DNA of 8,601 bases from Candidatus Delongbacteria bacterium (GCA_017997825.1 JAGOEH010000132.1:1-8601), one strand, 5' to 3'. Positions 1 to 6,700 are shown, numbered from the stretch's first letter. The notes: generated from the letters alone by a model not told the origin. Made by a program: numbers and translations.

Positions 1-477
1 GGCACCAAACTGACTGATTTCACGGGAACAGGGACATAGACTAGTCAGAGGAACTCGAACCCCTAAAATAAATGACGGGGTCTGCCACTTTTTTTTTTCG
101 GCCATGAAAATACCCTGGTAATTCATTAGAGAAAGGGCTCCGGAAACCGGAGCCTTTTTTTCAATAAAATAGGGAAACTCAGCCTGAAAATAGCTTTCAT
201 GGGAATCCAAACGGGTTTGGATCTCATCCAACATTTTAAAGATGCTGGCTTCACTCAGAAATCCGCGGTAAGCATTCAGAATCTCGATGAACCGGCTCAT
301 GTGAGTCCCCCTGAACTGATGGGGCAAATGAACCGACATGGTGATGCGGGCTACAGTGTTTTGATAGCCTTGGGCCTTGTCTTCGATTGTAATGGGATAT
401 TCCAGATCTTTGACCCCAACCTGATCGATCGAAATCTCCCGCTGATCGTATTCATTCTGGACATCTTGCATGATCAT
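1..477 (-). CDS. folE2: GTP cyclohydrolase FolE2 (type IB), N-terminal 159 codons, runs off left edge
   Basis: FolE2 converts GTP to 7,8-dihydroneopterin triphosphate, the entry step to folate and to queuosine-type deazapurines, in the cytoplasm. Reading the minus strand from the ATG at 477 gives 159 uninterrupted codons to base 1. Family hallmarks seen are DVQ at residues 5-7, VGVKDLEYPI at 20-29, GTHMSRF at 57-63, KAPVSG at 108-113 and TSLCPCSREIS at 145-155. The CPC segment supplies a metal-binding cysteine in characterised FolE2 enzymes. The last residues visible, QFGA, normally precede an HNQR motif, so roughly the C-terminal 100 residues lie outside the window. The ATG follows the TGA of the muramidase gene by one base, with only a weak GAAG ribosome site, so translational coupling is likely. 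A second ATG at codon 3 (471) is an alternative start. A run of ten A's encodes residues 127-130. Confidence 0.93.
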   Translation of the reverse strand, partial: MIMQDVQNEYDQREISIDQVGVKDLEYPITIEDKAQGYQNTVARITMSVHLPHQFRGTHMSRFIEILNAYRGFLSEASIFKMLDEIQTRLDSHESYFQAEFPYFIEKKAPVSGALSLMNYQGIFMAEKKKWQTPSFILGVRVPLTSLCPCSREISQFGA

Positions 478-478
478 A

Positions 479-1681
479 TCAATACTTCAGATAATCCTGC
501 CGGATTTTGATGAACTCATCCAGGCGGGCCTGATTTTGCCGGATAATTTCTTCTACCGGTACTTTTTGGCGCAACTGTTCCAAGGCCACCGCACTTCCCA
601 GACTGACCGCGGTACCATTGGAAAGCTTATAATCATTGGGATAGAGCTGCAGCAAGGTTTGAGCGATGGTCAGGCCGAGGGGTAATCCTTCAAAACGGTT
701 TCGATCGGTGATGATAATCCGGAGCCCCCGGCATTTTTCCTGATTGAACTTATGATGAGGAGTGGTTGGAAGAAAGCGGCATGGGATGATGCGGGCTCCC
801 GGTATGGGGTACTCCTTGAGTTTATTAAACAGAGCGTGTTCATCGATATAAGGGGCACCGTACATCTCGAACGGAATTTCGGTACCGCGGGCCATCGATA
901 AGCTGGTTGTTTCCAACCAACCCAGGCCCGGATAGCAAATTGCGCCGGTCATCGTCTTCATATTGGGTGACGGATTGATCCAAGGCAGGCCGGTTTCTTC
1001 CCAAAACATGCTTCGTTGCCAGTTTTGCATGGGAATCACCTGCAATTGGGCCCCGATTTTGAAATGACGATTGAACATTTCAGCCAATTCGCCAATGGTC
1101 ATCCCATGCCGAGTTGGAATCGGGTAAATGGCCGTAAACTTGCCACACAGGCTATCCGGCGGAATAAGGCCACTAACCATGATTCCATTGATAGGATTGG
1201 GTCGGTCCAGAACCATAATCTGCTTGTTGTTTTCTGCTGCACTCCTCATACAGAATGCCATGGTGGAAATATAGGTATAAAAACGCGTCCCGATATCCTG
1301 AATATCAAACACCAGCATATCTAAATCCGCTAAGTGTTCCGGCAATGGTTGCCGATTTTTTCCATACAGAGAAATCACCGGCAGCTGAGTTTTGGGATCG
1401 ACATCATCAGTCACCGCTTCATCCATAATTCCACGCAATCCGTGTTCAGGGGCAAACAAACGGATCAGTTTAACATCCGGGGCCTGAAAAAGAATATCAA
1501 TGGTCGAGACCCCATTGCGATTCTGTCCGGTATGGTTGGTGATCAGACCGATTCGTTTACCGCGCAGCGGTGAAAACAGTTCCTTTTCCAGTACATCGAT
1601 CCCGGTCAGAACCTGCCCCTGTTCTGCCAGACTGATGATGACACACAAAACAATCATGGAAAAAATTCGGAGTAACATCAT
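479..1681 (-). CDS. namZ: Secreted exo-beta-N-acetylmuramidase, NamZ/DUF1343 family (GH171)
   Basis: Characterised members release N-acetylmuramic acid from the non-reducing end of peptidoglycan fragments during cell-wall turnover and recycling. The 400-residue product is normal length for the family. An N-terminal signal peptide (hydrophobic residues 2-18, probable cleavage after SLA at 17-19) implies export. Family motifs in order: GLITNHTG (45-52), LFAPEHG (75-81), SLYG (104-107), FDIQDIGTRFYTYIS (125-139), LDRPNP (158-163), RHGMTIGELA (191-200), PSPN (237-240), ARGTEIPFE (264-272), GAPYID (275-280) and the C-terminal RQDYLKY. The glutamate of PEHG is a candidate active-site residue, inferred from conservation. 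The start is the first of two adjacent ATGs, with GAGAGG seven bases upstream. A terminator hairpin ends 33 bases before the start, and folE2 follows after one base. No lipobox is seen, so it is probably periplasmic rather than a lipoprotein. Confidence 0.93.
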   Translation of the reverse strand: MMLLRIFSMIVLCVIISLAEQGQVLTGIDVLEKELFSPLRGKRIGLITNHTGQNRNGVSTIDILFQAPDVKLIRLFAPEHGLRGIMDEAVTDDVDPKTQLPVISLYGKNRQPLPEHLADLDMLVFDIQDIGTRFYTYISTMAFCMRSAAENNKQIMVLDRPNPINGIMVSGLIPPDSLCGKFTAIYPIPTRHGMTIGELAEMFNRHFKIGAQLQVIPMQNWQRSMFWEETGLPWINPSPNMKTMTGAICYPGLGWLETTSLSMARGTEIPFEMYGAPYIDEHALFNKLKEYPIPGARIIPCRFLPTTPHHKFNQEKCRGLRIIITDRNRFEGLPLGLTIAQTLLQLYPNDYKLSNGTAVSLGSAVALEQLRQKVPVEEIIRQNQARLDEFIKIRQDYLKY

Positions 1682-1714
1682 GATACAACCTCTCTGGGAA
1701 AAAGGTGGATGAAT

Positions 1715-1768
1715 AAAAAAGGGTCAGAGCATCCCGAGCAGCCTTAGGCCCGCCGGATACTCTGACCC
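1715..1768 (-). terminator. Rho-independent terminator after yebC
   Basis: On the minus strand GGGTCAGAG (1768-1760) pairs perfectly with CTCTGACCC (1729-1721). After one mismatch the stem continues with ATCC/GGAT, and a small GCC-TTA-GGC hairpin sits in the loop. Six T's (1720-1715) follow directly. This is the right place to end transcripts from the EF-G-like/yebC unit, whose stop is at 1852. The T-tract ends only 33 bases before the muramidase start, leaving no room for a promoter between them, so the hairpin may also act as a leader element for namZ-folE2. Confidence 0.8.
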
Positions 1769-1851
1769 GAATATCAACCAGATCGATCCTGTTGGAATTG
1801 GAATCAAAACCAGCCGTTATAGATAACGAAATTGACGCTAAAGAGCGGAAA

Positions 1852-2595
1852 TCAATCCTGCATTAAGGCATCATCGTCAATATCAAAATTGGAATAGACA
1901 TTCTGGACGTCATCCTGTTCTTCCAGAGCATCCATCAGTTTCAGCATGGACTCGGCTTCGCGGCCTTCCAGCTTTTTGGTGTTCTGGGGGACCATGGAGA
2001 GTTCGCTGTGAGAGATTGGGATAGACTTTTGGGTCAGTAGTTCTTTGGCATTCTCGAACTGATTGGGAGGCAGGGTAATCGAAAAGAATTCATCTTCCAG
2101 CTGAATATCCTCTACGTCCGCTTCCAGCAGGATCTCCAGCAGATCATCTTCGGTGGAGGCATTAGCAGGGATCTGGATCAAACCTTTTTTGGAAAAGATC
2201 CAGGCAACGGAATTGGACGTTCCCAGATTACCGTTATATTTAGAGAAAATATGGCGGATTTCTGGTAAAGTTCGGTTTTTGTTATCGGTTAGGGTCTCTA
2301 CCATAATGGCGGTTCCCCCGGGGCCATACCCTTCGAAGAGGACCTCTTCATAATTGACCCCAGGTAATTCTCCGGTTCCTTTTTTAATGGCGCGGGTGAT
2401 ATTATCGGCCGGCATATTCTGGGTTTTGGCGCTCAAGACGGCGGTACGCAGGCGGGCATTCGAGTCCGGGTCTCCGCCTCCCAGACGCGCCGCAATCGTG
2501 ATTTCCTTGATCAAGCGAGTAAAAACACGCCCGCGCTGGGCGTCTACTTTCTCCTTTTTTCGCTTGATCGTACTCCATTTATTGTGTCCTGACAT
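1852..2595 (-). CDS. yebC: YebC/PmpR family protein (TACO1 type)
   Basis: At 247 residues this is the standard length for the family. The N-terminus carries the family signature: SGHNKWSTIKRKKEK at 2-16, then FTRLIKEI, AARLGGGDP with N at the start of the next helix, and NMPADNITRAIKKGTG. FEGYGPGG and NKNRTLPEIRH follow in the middle domain, and the C-terminus is acidic. Members were long annotated as transcriptional regulators (PmpR). More recent work on bacterial YebC proteins and mitochondrial TACO1 points to a ribosome-associated role relieving stalls at proline-rich stretches. The ATG at 2595 has AAGGAG six bases upstream and lies 15 bases after the EF-G-like stop, so the two are very probably co-transcribed. 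That company favours the translational role, which is inference. yebC often sits beside ruvC in other bacteria, but not here. Confidence 0.95.
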   Translation of the reverse strand: MSGHNKWSTIKRKKEKVDAQRGRVFTRLIKEITIAARLGGGDPDSNARLRTAVLSAKTQNMPADNITRAIKKGTGELPGVNYEEVLFEGYGPGGTAIMVETLTDNKNRTLPEIRHIFSKYNGNLGTSNSVAWIFSKKGLIQIPANASTEDDLLEILLEADVEDIQLEDEFFSITLPPNQFENAKELLTQKSIPISHSELSMVPQNTKKLEGREAESMLKLMDALEEQDDVQNVYSNFDIDDDALMQD

Positions 2596-2610
2596 TCCTC
2601 TCTCCTTCGA

Positions 2611-4695
2611 TTATTCTTCTTCATGTTCTTTTTTGTTTTCTTCCACTATTTTATCCATAACTTCTCTCGGTACTTCTTCATAATGGGAAAAACTCTGACT
2701 ATGGATACCACGCCCCTGCGTCATAGAACGCAGTGAGGTCGAGTAGCGATAGAGTTCGGCCAACGGGACCTGAGCCTTGATTACCTGGAAATGCCCTCGG
2801 GCTTCCATCCCCAAAATTTTGCCACGACGGGAAGAGATATCTCCCATCACATCCCCCATAAATTCCTCGGGAACAGTGATATCGACCTTATAAATCGGTT
2901 CCAGAATGGTAGGCTTGGCTTCGACAAAAGCCTTCTTCAGCGCCATCGATCCGGCGATTTTAAAGGCCATATCCGACGAATCCACCGGGTGATAAGAACC
3001 GTCATTAACTTCCACCTGGATATCCACCACCTTGCACTGTGCCAGGATCCCATCTTCCATGGTTTCGCGGACACCCTTCTCAACGGCCGGAACATACTTG
3101 CCGGGAATCACTCCGCCTACAATTCCATCGATAAACTCAAATCCTTCTCCCCGGGGCTTGGGAGCAATGCTGATCTGAACATCTCCATACTGTCCCCGGC
3201 CGCCGGATTGTTTTTTATAGCGATAGCGGATCGTTGATTTTCCCTTAATGGTCTCCCGATAAGGGATCTTAGGGGTAATCAGTTCCAAATCAACGCCGAA
3301 ACGGTCCTTGACTCGCTTGCAGACAATCTCAAGCTGCAGCTCACCCTGACCGAAAATAATGATCTGCTTCAGTTCCGGATCCAAGGTATAGATAAAAGTC
3401 GGAACCTCTTCATGCATTCGGGTAAATCCGGCCGCAATCTTGTCCTCATCCCCTTTGTTCAGCGCTTTGACCGCCGAACGAATCTTGGGTTCAGGAAACT
3501 GTATCAGAGGATGACGATAACCGGCCTTTTTATCCGCCAGCGTATCATTGGTATGAGTGTGTTTCAGCTTGACCAGGGCGCCGATATCCCCAAATCCAAC
3601 CCTCTCAACCTCTTTCCGGTCTTTACCCGTCATATAATAGATCTGGCCGGTCCGCTCGGAACTATCATTGGTCATATTGATCAAATCCTGACCGTTGGTC
3701 ACCGAACCGGAAATCACCTTGAAAAATGACATTTCTCCGACATGGGCTTCGGAAAGGGTCTTGAACACAAACAAAATGGCAGGTTTTTCCGAACCGACTT
3801 CAACATCCTGTGGTTCTCCTGAGGACTTGCTGATGAGCTTCAGCTTCGTCTGATCGGCCGGAGAGGCCATCTGATTAACCAGCAAATCCAACACCGGTTG
3901 AATTCCAACCAGTTCCGCGGCGGATCCGAAAAGCACCGGAAAAAGAGTACGCTTTAAAATCCCGGAACGAATGGCTTTAACCAGTTCGTCCTGACTGAGT
4001 TCTCCGCTTTCCAGGTATTTTTCCAGCAGGGAATCGTCACATTCAGCTGCCGATTCCATCAGGGCCGTACGGGCTTCTTCCGCTTCATCCTTCAATTCCG
4101 CCGGGATCTCCTTGACCTCCATCTTGCCTTTACCGCGTTCAAAGTAATAAGCCTTCTGGGTGATCAAATCAATGACACCTTTAAAATTGACGCCCGGATC
4201 GATCGGGAGCTGAATCGGAACAACATTATGGTCGAATCGCTCCTTCAAATTATCCAGAATTCTCTGGTGATTGACATGTTCTTTATCCATCTGATTAATA
4301 AAAAAACAGCAGCGGGTATTGTTTTCACGACTAAGATCCCAAACCAGTTCCGTCCCGACTTCGATCCCCGAAACTCCGTGGATTAAAATCACGGCATTCT
4401 CACACACCGAAAGCGATTCGGATACATCGCCAATAAAATCGATATACCCGGGATTATCAATGATATTCACCTTACATTTGTTCCATTCCAGGTGCATCAT
4501 GGATGAATTAATGGATATCTTTCGATCTATTTCATCTTTATTATAATCGGAGATTGTATTTCCATCATCTACACGGCCCAAACGATGGGATGCGCCGGCT
4601 GCAAACATCAAAGCTTCGGCCATCGTCGTTTTGCCTGAACCGGAATGAGATACCAGCGCAATATTTCTGATTAATTCTCCGCTATAATCTTTCAT
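2611..4695 (-). CDS. Elongation factor G-like GTPase, EF-G-2 type
   Basis: This 694-residue protein has the full EF-G domain order: G domain (about 1-275), domain II (about 295-395), III (about 400-475), IV (about 478-600) and V (about 605-680). GTP-binding motifs are the P-loop SHSGSGKT (16-23), DNPGY (80-84), NQMD (134-137) and GSA (257-259). Canonical EF-G has AHIDAGKT, DTPGH and NKMD. The serine-rich P-loop and the Tyr in place of the catalytic His of DxPGH are typical of the EF-G-2 paralogue family, such as the Thermus thermophilus EF-G-2, rather than the housekeeping FusA. Domain IV keeps QSGGRGQYGDV (496-506) and GSYHPVDSSDMAFKIAGSMA (566-585), and domain V keeps SRRGKILGMEARG (622-634) and RSMTQGRG (656-663), so ribosome binding is likely retained. 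A strong AAAGGAGG lies 8 bases before the ATG. The exact role of this paralogue is not settled. It is probably not the sole EF-G of the cell. Confidence 0.92.
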   Translation of the reverse strand: MKDYSGELIRNIALVSHSGSGKTTMAEALMFAAGASHRLGRVDDGNTISDYNKDEIDRKISINSSMMHLEWNKCKVNIIDNPGYIDFIGDVSESLSVCENAVILIHGVSGIEVGTELVWDLSRENNTRCCFFINQMDKEHVNHQRILDNLKERFDHNVVPIQLPIDPGVNFKGVIDLITQKAYYFERGKGKMEVKEIPAELKDEAEEARTALMESAAECDDSLLEKYLESGELSQDELVKAIRSGILKRTLFPVLFGSAAELVGIQPVLDLLVNQMASPADQTKLKLISKSSGEPQDVEVGSEKPAILFVFKTLSEAHVGEMSFFKVISGSVTNGQDLINMTNDSSERTGQIYYMTGKDRKEVERVGFGDIGALVKLKHTHTNDTLADKKAGYRHPLIQFPEPKIRSAVKALNKGDEDKIAAGFTRMHEEVPTFIYTLDPELKQIIIFGQGELQLEIVCKRVKDRFGVDLELITPKIPYRETIKGKSTIRYRYKKQSGGRGQYGDVQISIAPKPRGEGFEFIDGIVGGVIPGKYVPAVEKGVRETMEDGILAQCKVVDIQVEVNDGSYHPVDSSDMAFKIAGSMALKKAFVEAKPTILEPIYKVDITVPEEFMGDVMGDISSRRGKILGMEARGHFQVIKAQVPLAELYRYSTSLRSMTQGRGIHSQSFSHYEEVPREVMDKIVEENKKEHEEE

Positions 4696-4703
4696 CCTTT
4701 GTT

Positions 4704-4711
4704 CCTCCTTT
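4704..4711 (-). promoter_or_regulatory. Strong Shine-Dalgarno of the EF-G-like gene
   Basis: AAAGGAGG on the minus strand lies 8 bases before the ATG at 4695. It is the best ribosome-binding site in the window and fixes the start. Confidence 0.85.
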
Positions 4712-4764
4712 GAGCATTAAAAAGTGACGTTTGCCATCAGGACAGATTTACAATCTAAAGACCA

Positions 4765-4776
4765 ATATTGCAATAT
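4765..4776. promoter_or_regulatory. Perfect 12-bp palindrome, possible operator
   Basis: ATATTGCAATAT is a perfect palindrome centred between 4770 and 4771 in the 121-base gap upstream of the EF-G-like gene. It overlaps most of the predicted -10 element (4772-4777), where a bound repressor would block transcription. The sequence is AT-rich, so chance is not excluded, and no regulator is identified. Confidence 0.35.
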
Positions 4777-4800
4777 AATAAAAATGAGAATCGAAAGCAA
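4772..4800 (-). promoter_or_regulatory. Possible sigma70-type promoter for the EF-G-like/yebC unit
   Basis: On the minus strand TTGCTT (4800-4795) is followed by a 17-base spacer and TATATT (4777-4772). The -10 matches consensus at 5 of 6 positions, the -35 only at 3. It would give a leader of roughly 70 bases ending in the strong Shine-Dalgarno. The 121-base gap after the yigZ stop makes a separate promoter reasonable. No convincing terminator for the upstream cluster is visible in the gap, so read-through is also possible. Confidence 0.5.
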
Positions 4801-4816
4801 GTGTAATTTTTCATGT

Positions 4817-5455
4817 TTATTCCGCCGCCGGAACTGGGATCCAGACTGAATCTCCGACTTTCGGCCGAAGGGTTCCGGCGGTCTGATCCAAGCAAGCGCG
4901 TGTCACGTGGTCGACCTGATCCGGCCGACACAGTATCAGGAAGAAGACCTGCTGGTTATAATCCTGGTTGATGATTTTCAAATGGAATTCTTTAACCAGA
5001 TGCATGACAACTCCGGTTTGGGGGTGATCAAACACCAACTCCAACTGAACCATCCTCCGGTGAATCACCGGAACCGCTTTCGCTATCACACCCTGGGCCG
5101 ATGTCGTATAGGCTTTAATCAGACCACCCGTTCCAAGTTTGATTCCACCGAAATAGCGGGTTACCACCAGCAGGACCTGATAAAATCCTTGACCTGAAAG
5201 AACTTGGCTGATGGGATAGCCCGCCGTTCTGGCCGGCTCCCCATCATCCGAATACTGAATGATCGGCGCCGGTTCGGCTATCAAATGATAAGCCCAGCAA
5301 TGATGAGTAGCCTGGTAATCCTCTTTCCGAATCCGGGTAAGCATCTGAACCGCATCGGATTCATTCCTGACCGGAAACAGCCGGGCAATGAATCGTGATT
5401 TTCGTATCGTTTCTTCATACCGATAATCGGAACCGACGGTTATATATTCGAGCAT
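4817..5455 (-). CDS. yigZ: YigZ/IMPACT family protein (UPF0029)
   Basis: From the ATG at 5455 the product is 212 residues, typical for bacterial YigZ. The N-terminal IMPACT domain carries SRFIA (20-24), HHCWAY (51-56), DDGEPARTAGYPI (70-82) and the diagnostic VTRYFGGIKLGTGGL (98-112). A C-terminal DUF1949-like domain spans about residues 135-205. Bacterial YigZ proteins have a known structure but no firmly established role. Eukaryotic IMPACT binds GCN1 and dampens GCN2 signalling, but transferring that function to bacteria is not justified. A TTG six codons upstream (5473) is in frame and overlaps the upstream TGA, but the ATG is preceded by GGGGGA at a good distance and lies 14 bases after that stop, so I prefer the ATG. 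It is the third gene of the HD/exported protein/YigZ cluster. Confidence 0.92.
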   Translation of the reverse strand: MLEYITVGSDYRYEETIRKSRFIARLFPVRNESDAVQMLTRIRKEDYQATHHCWAYHLIAEPAPIIQYSDDGEPARTAGYPISQVLSGQGFYQVLLVVTRYFGGIKLGTGGLIKAYTTSAQGVIAKAVPVIHRRMVQLELVFDHPQTGVVMHLVKEFHLKIINQDYNQQVFFLILCRPDQVDHVTRACLDQTAGTLRPKVGDSVWIPVPAAE

Positions 5456-5461
5456 CGCCGT

Positions 5462-5467
5462 TCCCCC
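5462..5467 (-). promoter_or_regulatory. Ribosome-binding site that decides the yigZ start
   Basis: GGGGGA lies 6 bases before the ATG at 5455. It favours that codon over the in-frame TTG at 5473, which would extend the protein by six residues. Confidence 0.6.
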
Positions 5468-5469
5468 AA

Positions 5470-6111
5470 TCAACGCCGAATATCTAATTGTTCATCGATC
5501 AGTAGTTTCAAAGCATCGATTTTATAAAAACAGTCCAGCCAAAGTGGATTGGATTGCCAACAGGTATCAAGGATACGGGAATCGTTATACTGCAGGATAT
5601 AATAATCAGGTTTGCCGTCGTTGATACCCTGCAGCGTCAGACCTGGATTCTTATAGATGAATGTATCCACCAGGATCAATTCAAAATGCTGATTGATACC
5701 GCTGATAACCAGATTATACTGCTGACCCGAATAATAGATACTGTCCGGTGAATTCTCATGGAGAGGTCCCGCCAGATCCCGGCTGGTAATTGTAAATGAA
5801 ATGAGAGAATCTAAGGGGTAAAGGGATCGCAGGGAACCGATGGTTCGGTCTTCCCGGAGGTGATCCGGATCGAAGATCGGTTGCAGGGAGGTGATATGAG
5901 TCGAGACCCGGAATCCTTCCGGATGCCGAATGACCACCATTTCATTCCGAATTTTTTCCACCCGCATCCGGACTACTTCATCCAGATCGGTCATCATGAT
6001 ATAGTAGCGGGAATAGATAACCGGATCGCCGGGACGAAACTGGGCCAATCCTGAAGAACAGAGAATCGTCATGGAGATGGCGGCATAGAGCATACGGAGT
6101 ATCGACGGCAT
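5470..6111 (-). CDS. Exported protein of unknown function
   Basis: I do not recognise a family. From the ATG at 6111 the product is 213 residues. It starts with a clear signal peptide: Arg6, a hydrophobic stretch at about 8-18, and probable cleavage after GLA at 21-23. No good lipobox is present, since the residue before Cys18 is Leu. The mature part begins FRPGDPVIYSRYY, followed by short beta-rich segments (VEKIRNEMVVIRHPEGF), which could be a small SH3-like barrel. A second beta-rich half runs from about 102 to 175. The mature chain has only two cysteines, Cys184 and Cys194, which could form a disulfide. The frame stays open to 6159, but the chosen ATG overlaps the HD gene's TGA as TGATG, which is typical of translational coupling, and places the signal peptide at the N-terminus. 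Its partners are cytoplasmic-type proteins, so the pairing gives no direct hint of function. Confidence 0.8.
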   Translation of the reverse strand: MPSILRMLYAAISMTILCSSGLAQFRPGDPVIYSRYYIMMTDLDEVVRMRVEKIRNEMVVIRHPEGFRVSTHITSLQPIFDPDHLREDRTIGSLRSLYPLDSLISFTITSRDLAGPLHENSPDSIYYSGQQYNLVISGINQHFELILVDTFIYKNPGLTLQGINDGKPDYYILQYNDSRILDTCWQSNPLWLDCFYKIDALKLLIDEQLDIRR

Positions 6112-6692
6112 CAGGCCAATCCCAGTTGGCCGGCAATCGGCAGCATGGCGTTCAGGCATCGCTCGGCAAACTGGTCCAACGGAATGCCTATTTTTTCACA
6201 TTCCCGGATCGTTTCACGATTAACGCCGGCAGCAAAGGCTTTTTCTTTCATGCGTTTGACGACCGATTTTGATTTGACGCTGGTGAGTTTGCGATCCGGA
6301 TAGACCAGGGCGGTAGCCATTATCAGACCGGTAATGGTTTCCCCAGCGGCCAGAGCAATATGGAAACGGTCAGTCCGTTCCTTACCGCCGACGGCTTCAT
6401 TATGCATCTTAATGGCTTCAATCGCCTCTTCATGGATCCCGGCAGATCGCAGTATTTTCTCGGTTTCCAGGGTGTGGATCGAAAGATCAGCCTGAGTCAG
6501 TTCAATATCCAGATCATGCACTAATCCGGTCAGTCCCCAAAAATCCTGATCCTCTCCAAAATACCCGGCCAGTTCCCGCATCACGGCTTCCGTCGCCAGA
6601 CAATGCCGGATCATACCTTCACTCTTGATATAGTCATGAAGAAGCTGTAATGCTTGATCACGGGTAATTCCAAACGAATGGAGTAAATCCAT
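6111..6692 (-). CDS. HD-superfamily phosphohydrolase (COG2316-like)
   Basis: The 193-residue product from the ATG at 6692 resembles a family of small predicted HD hydrolases of about 185-195 residues. Residues typical of HD metal binding are His30 (IRHCLATEAVMR), His59-Asp60 (GLVHDLDIE), His73 and His97 (MHNEA). A conserved C-terminal block reads KSVVKRMKEKAFAAGVNRE (142-160) and then IRECEKIGI (162-170). Where relatives usually have an Asp before TG in the following helix, this protein has Glu118 (AGETITGL), a possible conservative ligand change. The substrate is unknown; HD proteins act on nucleotides and other phosphoesters. The frame is open to an ATG at 6758, but AAGGAG sits 8 bases before 6692, and the extra 22 residues do not look like the family, so the shorter start is chosen. 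It is the first gene of the cluster; its TGA overlaps the next ATG. Confidence 0.88.
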   Translation of the reverse strand: MDLLHSFGITRDQALQLLHDYIKSEGMIRHCLATEAVMRELAGYFGEDQDFWGLTGLVHDLDIELTQADLSIHTLETEKILRSAGIHEEAIEAIKMHNEAVGGKERTDRFHIALAAGETITGLIMATALVYPDRKLTSVKSKSVVKRMKEKAFAAGVNRETIRECEKIGIPLDQFAERCLNAMLPIAGQLGLA

Positions 6693-6700
6693 GAAAATTG

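Noticed and set aside
1-100. tRNA-like T-arm (GGGGTTCGAGTTCC on the minus strand)
   Set aside because: The arms do not pair as a T-stem, no anticodon arm or acceptor stem surrounds it, and the segment codes for FolE2 residues GVRVPL.
136-161. Plus-strand intrinsic terminator ending a gene to the left
   Set aside because: The minus strand is open reading frame throughout with unmistakable FolE2 motifs on both sides, so the hairpin is inside a gene. No plus-strand gene ends here.
199-510. Plus-strand 103-codon reading frame
   Set aside because: It is antisense to the conserved FolE2 start and the end of NamZ; its product has no recognisable features.
2791-3237. Plus-strand 148-codon reading frame
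   Set aside because: It lies wholly antisense to conserved domains III-V of the EF-G-like gene, so it is a shadow of that coding sequence.
6112-6159. Longer N-terminus of the exported protein
   Set aside because: It would put 16 polar residues before the signal peptide. The ATG at 6111 forms a typical TGATG overlap and starts the signal peptide correctly.
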